From: an uncultured Hyphomicrobiales bacterium
GTDB lineage: Bacteria > Pseudomonadota > Alphaproteobacteria > Rhizobiales > Beijerinckiaceae
DNA: 8,799 nt
Direction of reading: 5' to 3'
Assembly (NCBI GenBank): GCA_903932565.1
Contig: CAIZGQ010000551.1
Coordinates: forward strand, 1 to 8,799
Part shown: in pieces, positions 1 through 5,363 of the stretch
Position numbering within the stretch: the stretch's first letter is position 1
Layout of the letters: each line of letters opens with the position of its first letter
The notes under the pieces: model-generated
The model's database searches: none
Told to the model about the DNA's origin: nothing
What the model saw: the letters and a program-made list of their open reading frames with translations, nothing else
Program-made: the position numbers and the translations under genes

Positions 1-284
1 CGACCGCCGCGCGGGCCGACAATGTCGCCTTTCAGGTCGAGCTCGCGCGCTCGGGCGACGTCATCGACGTGCCGGCCAATGTGACTTTGCTCGATGCGCT
101 GCGCGCGCACGGGTGCGAGGTTGCAAGCTCCTGCGAAAGCGGCACCTGCGGCTCGTGCCGGACGGGGCTTCTTGATGGCGATGTTGACCATCGCGATCTA
201 GCGCTCACGGACGAGGAGCGCGCCCGCGCCATCATGGTCTGTGTCTCGCGTGGCACATCAGGAACGATTGTTCTGGATCTTTGA
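1..284 (+). CDS. C-terminal [2Fe-2S] ferredoxin domain of an oxidoreductase (VanB / phthalate dioxygenase reductase type), 5' truncated
   Basis: The reading frame is open from base 3 and ends at TGA 282-284, so about 93 C-terminal residues are visible and the start lies outside the window. The visible part is a plant-type [2Fe-2S] ferredoxin domain. It has the cluster-binding pattern C-x4-C-x2-C (CESGTCGSC) and a fourth cysteine near the end (MVCVSRG). The preceding VTLLDALRAHG segment is typical of the fold. A ferredoxin domain at the extreme C-terminus fits the class IA reductases (FMN/NAD then [2Fe-2S]), such as vanillate O-demethylase reductase VanB and phthalate dioxygenase reductase, which pass electrons from NAD(P)H to a Rieske oxygenase. 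The flavin and NAD domains cannot be seen, so a stand-alone ferredoxin is not excluded; however, the frame stays open to the window edge with no obvious start. The Liv-type importer that follows may share its pathway (inference). Confidence 0.85.
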   Translation, partial: TAARADNVAFQVELARSGDVIDVPANVTLLDALRAHGCEVASSCESGTCGSCRTGLLDGDVDHRDLALTDEERARAIMVCVSRGTSGTIVLDL

Positions 285-338
285 CAGGGGCGGTCGCGGC
301 GCGCGTTGTCACAAAACCCGGCGACGCGAGTTGATTTC

Positions 339-353
339 TCCTCGATTTGAGGA
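339..353. repeat. Short inverted repeat in the leader upstream of the binding-protein gene
   Basis: TCCTC, five bases (gattt), then GAGGA form a perfect 5-bp inverted repeat in the 172-base gap between the oxidoreductase stop (284) and the binding-protein start (457). No T-run follows, so it does not look like an intrinsic terminator. It could be a regulator half-site pair or chance. No convincing -35/-10 pair was found in the gap: a TTGACA at 281-286 overlaps the upstream stop codon but has no matching -10 at usual spacing. Confidence 0.25.
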
Positions 354-440
354 CGCGGACTTGGTATCAAGCACGCGTTCGTTCGAAGAATGTGCAAAAA
401 ATTCAGGCCTGAATGAGCCCGATGAGCACATGAGAGCACC

Positions 441-447
441 AAGGGAG
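441..447 (+). promoter_or_regulatory. Shine-Dalgarno site that fixes the binding-protein start
   Basis: AAGGGAG lies 9 bases before ATG 457. The frame stays open back to 241, and an in-frame ATG also occurs at 430. Only the 457 ATG combines this purine-rich site with an immediately following signal peptide, so 457 is taken as the start. Confidence 0.7.
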
Positions 448-456
448 ACGACGCAC

Positions 457-1656
457 ATGCAGGGCAAAAAGAGGTTCCTTTCCGCACTCCTGGCAACATC
501 GGTCCTCGCCAGCCTCGTTGGTGTTTCGGCCGCGCCCGTGCTGGCTGCGGACCCGTTCAAGATCGACGTGATTGTGCCCCTGACAGGTGGCGGATCGTTT
601 CTGGGCAAAGGCCAACAGGCAACGCTCGATGCCTTGAAGAATGTCGTCAACAAGAACGGCGGCATCAACGGCCAACAATTGGAGTTCGTCTATCACGATG
701 ACCAATCGAGCCCGCAGACTGCGGTGCAGATTGCCAATGCCGTGATTGCCGAAAAGCCCGCCGTGCTTCTGGGCTCAAGCCTTGTGGCCATGTGCAATGC
801 TATCGCGCCGCTGGTGAAAGCAGGCCCGTTTGATTATTGCCTGTCGCCCGGCGCGCATCCTGCCGATGGCAGCTTTCAGTTCTCGACATCGGTCGATACG
901 CACAGCCTCATCGAGGCGCTCGTGCGCTATTATCGCCTCAAGGGTTTTACCAAGATTGCGTTCATGACATCGACGGACGCGTCGGGTCAGGATGCCGAGC
1001 GTGGCTTTGAGGAAATCCTCAAGATGCCTGAAAACGCCGCGATGAAAGTTGTCGAGCGTCAGCGCTTCAATCCAACGGATGTGAGCGTCAGCGCGCAGCT
1101 CGAGCGCATCAAGGCGGCTGATCCGCAGGCCTTCATTGCCTGGTCGACGGGCGCGCCGATTGCCACGATTTTCAAGGCGATTCTGCAGGCCGGGCTCGAC
1201 GTGCCGGTTGGCACGACCAATGGCAACCAGACCTATGCGCAGATGGAGCAATACAAGGACTTCCTGCCCAAGCAGCTCTTCATTCCGACATCCGCGTTCC
1301 CGCATCATGACGGTTTGTTCAAGCTCGACGCGCGCGTGGAAGCTGAGCAGAAAGTCTTCTACGACGCGCTCGATGCCGCCAAGGTGAAGGCTGATAACAT
1401 GGCAGCCCTGTCGTGGGATCCGGCCAACATGATCGTTGCTGCCCTGCGCAAGCTTGGCACGAAGGCCACGGCTGAGGAGGTTCGCGCCTACATCGCCGGA
1501 CAGACGGATTTTGCTGGCATCAACGGCCTCTATAACTTCAAGGAGGTGCCGCAGCGCGGCGTGACGGTGAAGAACGCCGTTGTGACACGCTGGGATCCGT
1601 CAGCGCAGACCTGGGCTGTTGTGAGCGAGCCGACCGGCACGCCCATCAAGAACTGA
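457..1656 (+). CDS. Periplasmic substrate-binding protein of a Liv/HAAT-type ABC transporter
   Basis: This 399-residue protein is the solute receptor of the importer encoded just downstream. It belongs to the Leu/Ile/Val-binding (Peripla_BP_6, type I fold) family, in which a two-lobed protein captures a ligand in the periplasm and docks on the permease. Residues 1-31 form a classic Sec signal peptide: basic MQGKKR, a hydrophobic core, and a likely cut after the VLA/A at 30-31. The mature protein opens with the family-typical strand FKIDVIVPLTGGGSFLGKGQ, followed by ALKNVVNKNGGINGQQLEFV and DDQSSPQTAVQIAN. Length is normal for the family. Cysteines 113 and 128 are close enough to form the kind of disulfide seen in E. 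coli LivJ (inference). The substrate cannot be read from sequence: branched-chain amino acids, amides, urea or aromatic acids are all used by relatives. The neighbouring ferredoxin-type reductase makes an aromatic acid worth considering. It is the first gene of the transporter operon, 29 bases before the permease gene. Confidence 0.93.
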   Translation: MQGKKRFLSALLATSVLASLVGVSAAPVLAADPFKIDVIVPLTGGGSFLGKGQQATLDALKNVVNKNGGINGQQLEFVYHDDQSSPQTAVQIANAVIAEKPAVLLGSSLVAMCNAIAPLVKAGPFDYCLSPGAHPADGSFQFSTSVDTHSLIEALVRYYRLKGFTKIAFMTSTDASGQDAERGFEEILKMPENAAMKVVERQRFNPTDVSVSAQLERIKAADPQAFIAWSTGAPIATIFKAILQAGLDVPVGTTNGNQTYAQMEQYKDFLPKQLFIPTSAFPHHDGLFKLDARVEAEQKVFYDALDAAKVKADNMAALSWDPANMIVAALRKLGTKATAEEVRAYIAGQTDFAGINGLYNFKEVPQRGVTVKNAVVTRWDPSAQTWAVVSEPTGTPIKN

Positions 1657-1685
1657 GACGTGACTTTGATCCCTCGCCAGCATGG

Positions 1686-3608
1686 GTGCCTGACTTGAAC
1701 GGTATTATCCAGATCGTCATCGGCGGTCTTCTCCAGGGCGGCGTGTTTGCCGCTGTCGCCCTGGGGTTTTCACTCGTCTATCGCGTCACCGGCGTCATCA
1801 ACCTGGCGCAGGGTGCGTTCTGCGTGCTCGGTGCGATGGCGATGTATTATTTCCAGACGATTTTCCACTGGCCACTGCCATTGGCCGTGCTGGGTGCCAT
1901 CGTCAGTGCGACGCTATTCAGTCTGTTGATTGGCGCGTCGACCTTTGTGCCCGCGGTATCGAAGCTCCCGGTTTCCAGTGTGCTCGTATTGACGGCGGGG
2001 CTCCTCACCTTCTTTGAAGGCGTGGCCCTGGTCGTGTGGGGAAATCAGCCTTACGCGCTGCCGCCGTTTTCAGGCGAGGCGCCAGTTTCCATCGGCTCTG
2101 TGCGTGTGCCCACGCAAGGATTGTGGCTTGCGGCTGGCACACTGGTGATGATCGTTGCGCTCTGGTGGCTGCTCAATCGCACGAAGATTGGCAATGCCCT
2201 GCGCGCCTGTGCCGAAAACCCGCTGGCCGCGCGTCTCATGGGCATCGATGTGCCCCGCATGATGCTGCTGAGTTTTGGGCTCGCGGCCGCCATCGGCACA
2301 TTGAGCGGCATTCTGGTTGCGCCCATCACATCGCTGCAATTTGATTCCGGGCGGTTCTTCACGACGTCGGGTTTCATCGCCGTGGCCATCGGCGGGCTCG
2401 GCAGTTTTGCGGGCTCGATCGTCGGTGGATTCCTGCTGGGGGTGTCCGAGCAATTTGCCGCGTTCTACGTCTCGTCGCTGTTTGCCAATACGCTGGCGCT
2501 GCTGTTGCTGCTGGTCATGTTGATCTGGCGTCCGCAGGGCATCTTTTCCAGTGGCCCGCAGCGGCGCTCGGATGTGCGCGATGACATGCGCATTCATCGC
2601 CCGCTGATCCGCCTCACGACCTCGAAAGCCATCGGGTTTGGCCTTGCGTTCGTGGTGTTGCTGGCTGTTCTGCCGCTCGTGCAATTGCCCAGCGGCGTGC
2701 TGTCGTCGCTTGCGATTGCGATGATCCTGTTCATCGCAGTTCTCGGGCTTGACGTGCTGATGGGCTATGCCGGTCAGGTCAGCCTGGGGCAGGCGGGTTT
2801 CATGGCGGTCGGGGGCTATGCCGCGGCCATTCTTGCGACAACATATGATTGGTCACCGTTGGCTGGCGTGCTCGCGGGCATCGTCATCAGCGTCGTCTGC
2901 GCGCTGGCGTTGTCACTCGTTACGGGGCGTCTGCGCGGGCATTATCTTGCTCTGGCGACACTTACATTCGGACTCCTGGTCGATTCCCTCACCGTGGGCC
3001 TGGTTGATCTGACCGGCGGTCCGTCCGGCCTTGTGGGAATCCCGTCATTCGCCATTGGTTCTTTTGAGTTTGATACGCCAGCGCGGATGTACTGGCTGGC
3101 TCTGGCGCTCTCCGTGGTGCTGGTGGTCATTCTGCAAGGCGGCATGCGCTCCGACTTTGGCCGCACCCTGAAGGCCGTTCGCACAGATCAGCTCGCGGCC
3201 GCAGCACTTGGCATCAATGTCGGGCGTGTGAAGGTGGTCGCGCTGTGCATTTCCGCTGCGCTCGCCTCGATCTCAGGCTCGCTGTACGCGTTCCAGTTTC
3301 ACTTCCTGTCGCCGGAAATGGTCGCGACTCCGCGCTCGTTCGAGATGATCGCCATGCTCGTGCTGGGTGGGGAAGGCACGCTGGTGGGCGGGCTCTTTGG
3401 ATCGCTGGTGCTGACATTGCTGCCGACCCTCGTGCAATCGCTTGCGCTTTATAAAACGGCCGCCGAAGGCGCACTTCTCGTCATCACCTTCCTTTTCCTG
3501 CCGGAAGGGCTGTTTGGCCGCCTTGCCATGTGGATCGCCCAGATTGGCGCGCCGCCGACACCTGTTCCACCAGCATCCACGCCAAAACTTGCGGATAAAG
3601 CGTCATGA
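1686..3608 (+). CDS. Fused LivH-LivM branched-chain/HAAT ABC transporter permease
   Basis: This 640-residue integral inner-membrane protein carries both permease subunits of a Liv-type importer in one chain. Residues about 1-288 are LivH-like: INLAQGAF near residue 38, then many hydrophobic segments, and a cytoplasmic coupling loop (TKIGNALRACAENPLAARLMGI, about 166-187) that contacts an ATPase. Residues about 289-316 are a polar linker (RRSDVRDDMRIHRP). Residues about 317-620 are LivM-like, with GYAGQVSLGQAGF at 360-372 and a second coupling loop (SDFGRTLKAVRTDQLAAAALGI, from about 489). Separate LivH and LivM proteins are usually about 290 and 330-400 residues, so the length equals the sum of both. 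Start: GTG 1686 gives MPDLNGIIQ; TTG 1695 in the same frame is an alternative, and neither has a strong Shine-Dalgarno site, while ATG 1682 is out of frame and stops at once. The TGA overlaps the livG ATG in ATGA. Confidence 0.93.
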   Translation: MPDLNGIIQIVIGGLLQGGVFAAVALGFSLVYRVTGVINLAQGAFCVLGAMAMYYFQTIFHWPLPLAVLGAIVSATLFSLLIGASTFVPAVSKLPVSSVLVLTAGLLTFFEGVALVVWGNQPYALPPFSGEAPVSIGSVRVPTQGLWLAAGTLVMIVALWWLLNRTKIGNALRACAENPLAARLMGIDVPRMMLLSFGLAAAIGTLSGILVAPITSLQFDSGRFFTTSGFIAVAIGGLGSFAGSIVGGFLLGVSEQFAAFYVSSLFANTLALLLLLVMLIWRPQGIFSSGPQRRSDVRDDMRIHRPLIRLTTSKAIGFGLAFVVLLAVLPLVQLPSGVLSSLAIAMILFIAVLGLDVLMGYAGQVSLGQAGFMAVGGYAAAILATTYDWSPLAGVLAGIVISVVCALALSLVTGRLRGHYLALATLTFGLLVDSLTVGLVDLTGGPSGLVGIPSFAIGSFEFDTPARMYWLALALSVVLVVILQGGMRSDFGRTLKAVRTDQLAAAALGINVGRVKVVALCISAALASISGSLYAFQFHFLSPEMVATPRSFEMIAMLVLGGEGTLVGGLFGSLVLTLLPTLVQSLALYKTAAEGALLVITFLFLPEGLFGRLAMWIAQIGAPPTPVPPASTPKLADKAS

Positions 3609-4372
3609 CCTATCCGGCTCTGGAAGTTCACCAACTCTCCAAGCGCTTTGGCGGACTTCTGGCCATGGATGCCGTCACGTTTTCCATTCCCGTTGGCAGC
3701 CTCACCGCGCTCATCGGCCCCAATGGTGCGGGCAAGACAACATTGTTCAATGCGGTGACGAACCTGTTTCCGCCCTCCAGCGGCGCCGTGCGCTTCATGG
3801 GGCAGGATATGGCGGGTCTCACGGGGGCGCGCATTGCGGAACTCGGACTTGTACGCACGTTCCAGACAGCGCGCGTGTTTCCGGGCATGACCGCGCTTGA
3901 GAACGTCATGGCCGGTGCGCATCGCCATGTGCGCGCGTCCACCGCGTTACAAATGCTCTGGTCGCCCGGGGCGCGCCGCGAGGAGCGCGTGATGGCAGAC
4001 AAGGCAGAGGCGCTTCTTGATCTCATTGGCCTTCGCGCCTTCCGCGATATTGCCGCCACCGAGCTGCCCATGGGCGCGCAGAAGAACCTGGAAGTGGTGC
4101 GCGCGTTGATGGCGCGTCCGCGCATGTTGTTGCTGGACGAGCCTGCTGCGGGTCTGAACGACAGCGAGACAGCCGAACTCGCAGCCCTTCTCATGGCGAT
4201 CCGCGACAGTGGCATCACCATCATGGTGGTAGAGCACAACATGTCCCTGGTCATGGGCATCGCCGACCAGGTGATCGTGCTGGATGCGGGTCGTGTGGTG
4301 GCAAGCGGCACGCCCGCGGAGATCCAGAGAGATCCCCGCGTCATTGAAGCCTATGTGGGACAAGAGGTTTGA
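3605..4372 (+). CDS. livG: LivG-type ABC transporter ATP-binding protein
   Basis: This 255-residue cytoplasmic ATPase is one of two that power the importer. It shows Walker A GPNGAGKT at 38-45, a Q-loop region within GLVRTFQTARVFPGMT, Walker B LLLDEP with D178 and E179, a D-loop in AAGLNDSET, and a switch histidine in MVVEHNM. The C-terminal VIVLDAGRVVASGTPAEI and the VIEAYVG ending are characteristic of LivG. The signature (C-loop) reads LPMGAQ at 154-159 instead of LSGGQ or the LSYGQ common in LivG; related transporters also carry LPxG versions, so it is probably functional. The start overlaps the permease stop (ATGA), which points to translational coupling, and no strong separate ribosome site is visible. 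Length is typical. The symbol reflects family membership and does not imply an amino-acid substrate. Confidence 0.93.
   Translation: MTYPALEVHQLSKRFGGLLAMDAVTFSIPVGSLTALIGPNGAGKTTLFNAVTNLFPPSSGAVRFMGQDMAGLTGARIAELGLVRTFQTARVFPGMTALENVMAGAHRHVRASTALQMLWSPGARREERVMADKAEALLDLIGLRAFRDIAATELPMGAQKNLEVVRALMARPRMLLLDEPAAGLNDSETAELAALLMAIRDSGITIMVVEHNMSLVMGIADQVIVLDAGRVVASGTPAEIQRDPRVIEAYVGQEV
4362..4367 (+). promoter_or_regulatory. Shine-Dalgarno site that decides the livF start
   Basis: AAGAGG inside the last codons of livG sits 7 bases before ATG 4375. A TTG at 4369, overlapping the livG stop as TTGA, would add two residues but lies only one base from this site. ATG 4375 is therefore preferred. 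Confidence 0.6.
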
Positions 4373-4374
4373 GA

Positions 4375-5169
4375 ATGCTTTCTGTCCGTGGGCTATCTGC
4401 CGGGTATGGCAGTGACACTGTTCTGCGCAATGTCGATCTTGATGTGGGCCAGGGCGAGATCGTCGCGCTGATCGGTGCAAACGGTGCTGGCAAATCAACC
4501 CTCGTCAAAACGCTGGCGGGCCTGATCGAGGCGCGTGGCGGCTCGGTCGAGCTCGAAGGCCAACGCATCGAGGCCCTCAGCCCGCGCGATCGCGTGCTGC
4601 GCGGGCTCTGCCTGGTGCCGGAGGGCCGCCAGACGTTTGGTGGCCTGTCGATTGAGACCAATCTTCGGCTTGGGGCCTATGCCCAAAGCGGGCTCGATGA
4701 GGCCGCCATGCAGGCGCTGATCGAGGAAGCCTGCACGCCATTTCCCATCCTGCTGCCGCGCCGCCGCGAGCCCTGCGCCAATCTGTCGGGCGGGCAGCAG
4801 CAGATGCTGGCGATCGCCCGCGGGCTGATGTCGCGGCCCAAGGTGCTGTTGCTGGATGAGCCCTCGCTGGGCTTGGCACCTGCGCTGGTGGCAGAGATTT
4901 TTCGGCTAGTTGCTGCGCTGCGCGAGAAGGGATTTGCGATCCTACTCTCCGAGCAAAATGCCAAGCAGTCGCTTGCCATCGCCAACCGGGCCTATGTGAT
5001 CGAGAACGGCAGCATCACCATGAGCGGGCAGGCCGCAGACATTCTGGCCTCGGCCGATATTGCCGAGAAATACCTCGGCGTCGGCCATTCTGTTGGCGAC
5101 CCAGCCAGTGCCCGCCAGCTCGCCATGAGCGCGCGGCTCAAGGCGATCCTGCAGCCCGACATCGTCTAG
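4375..5169 (+). CDS. livF: LivF-type ABC transporter ATP-binding protein
   Basis: This 264-residue ATPase is the second nucleotide-binding subunit of the importer. Walker A is GANGAGKS at 34-41, the region VPEGRQTFGGLSIETNLRLG is the LivF-type Q-loop neighbourhood, the signature LSGGQ is canonical at 137-141, and Walker B LLLDEP has D161 and E162, followed by SLGLAPALV, a LivF hallmark. The switch position reads SEQN, where LivF proteins normally have EQN rather than the histidine of other ABC ATPases. The canonical C-loop here contrasts with the altered one in LivG. LivF proteins are usually about 235 residues; the extra length is a C-terminal tail after KYLGVGHSV. It starts 2 bases after the livG stop and is the last gene of the transporter set; a 194-base gap follows. 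Confidence 0.93.
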   Translation: MLSVRGLSAGYGSDTVLRNVDLDVGQGEIVALIGANGAGKSTLVKTLAGLIEARGGSVELEGQRIEALSPRDRVLRGLCLVPEGRQTFGGLSIETNLRLGAYAQSGLDEAAMQALIEEACTPFPILLPRRREPCANLSGGQQQMLAIARGLMSRPKVLLLDEPSLGLAPALVAEIFRLVAALREKGFAILLSEQNAKQSLAIANRAYVIENGSITMSGQAADILASADIAEKYLGVGHSVGDPASARQLAMSARLKAILQPDIV

Positions 5170-5188
5170 CTGCGCATCCAGACTGCCT

Positions 5189-5210
5189 ATGCGACTGATT
5201 TAAATCGCAT
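5189..5210. repeat. Inverted repeat with an AT-rich palindromic core after livF
   Basis: ATGCGA (5189-5194) and TCGCAT (5205-5210) are perfect inverted arms around a 10-base spacer, and within this the 10-mer GATTTAAATC (5197-5206) is itself a perfect palindrome. It starts 20 bases after the livF stop. It could fold as an mRNA 3'-end hairpin for the transporter operon, but no T-run follows, so a classic intrinsic terminator is not supported. It could equally be an operator for the following gene. Function unknown. Confidence 0.4.
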
Positions 5211-5267
5211 TCCGAAGAGATATAAAGTGACGTTACGGCCGGATTTGTTGGGCCTCTTCGCACTTGG

Positions 5268-5294
5268 TTAACCGATTTCCGGCATTCTTTAACC
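5268..5294 (+). promoter_or_regulatory. Pair of TTAACC boxes (possible CtrA half-sites) upstream of the GGDEF-EAL gene
   Basis: TTAACC occurs at 5268-5273 and again at 5289-5294, in the same orientation and 21 bases apart, about two helical turns. The first is inside the palindrome GGTTAACC (5266-5273). TTAACC matches half of the alphaproteobacterial CtrA recognition sequence, whose full form is TTAA-N7-TTAA; the spacing here does not match that form, so the assignment is tentative. The boxes lie 70-96 bases before ATG 5364, a reasonable promoter position. No clear -10 element was identified. A TATAAA at 5221-5226 has no partnering -35. Confidence 0.35.
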
Positions 5295-5363
5295 ACGTTG
5301 GAGCGCATTCGTGCGCGAGCAGCCGTGGGTTGGACCCGCTGCTGGAAGGTCCGGAACCCTGGC

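Noticed and set aside
281..286. TTGACA as a -35 promoter element for the transporter operon
   Set aside because: It overlaps the upstream stop codon and the sequence 16-18 bases downstream (around CGTTGT) has no resemblance to a -10 element.
241..456. N-terminal extension of the binding-protein frame back to 241
   Set aside because: The extension overlaps the ferredoxin gene, is not hydrophobic or family-like, and would bury the signal peptide; ATG 457 has a good ribosome site.
3628..4344. A 238-codon minus-strand open frame opposite livG, and similar long minus-strand frames opposite the permease (2070-2684) and the GGDEF-EAL gene (5289-5972, 6273-6797)
   Set aside because: They lie wholly inside well-supported plus-strand genes, their translations are rich in R, A and H with no recognisable domain, and GC-rich codon bias readily creates such antisense frames.
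5221..5226. TATAAA as a -10 element
   Set aside because: No -35-like hexamer is found 16-18 bases upstream, so a single AT-rich hexamer is not enough to call a promoter.
5298..5363. TTG 5298 as the start of the GGDEF-EAL gene
   Set aside because: It would add 22 residues rich in R and W before the first receiver strand; ATG 5364 places the receiver at the very N-terminus, as usual.
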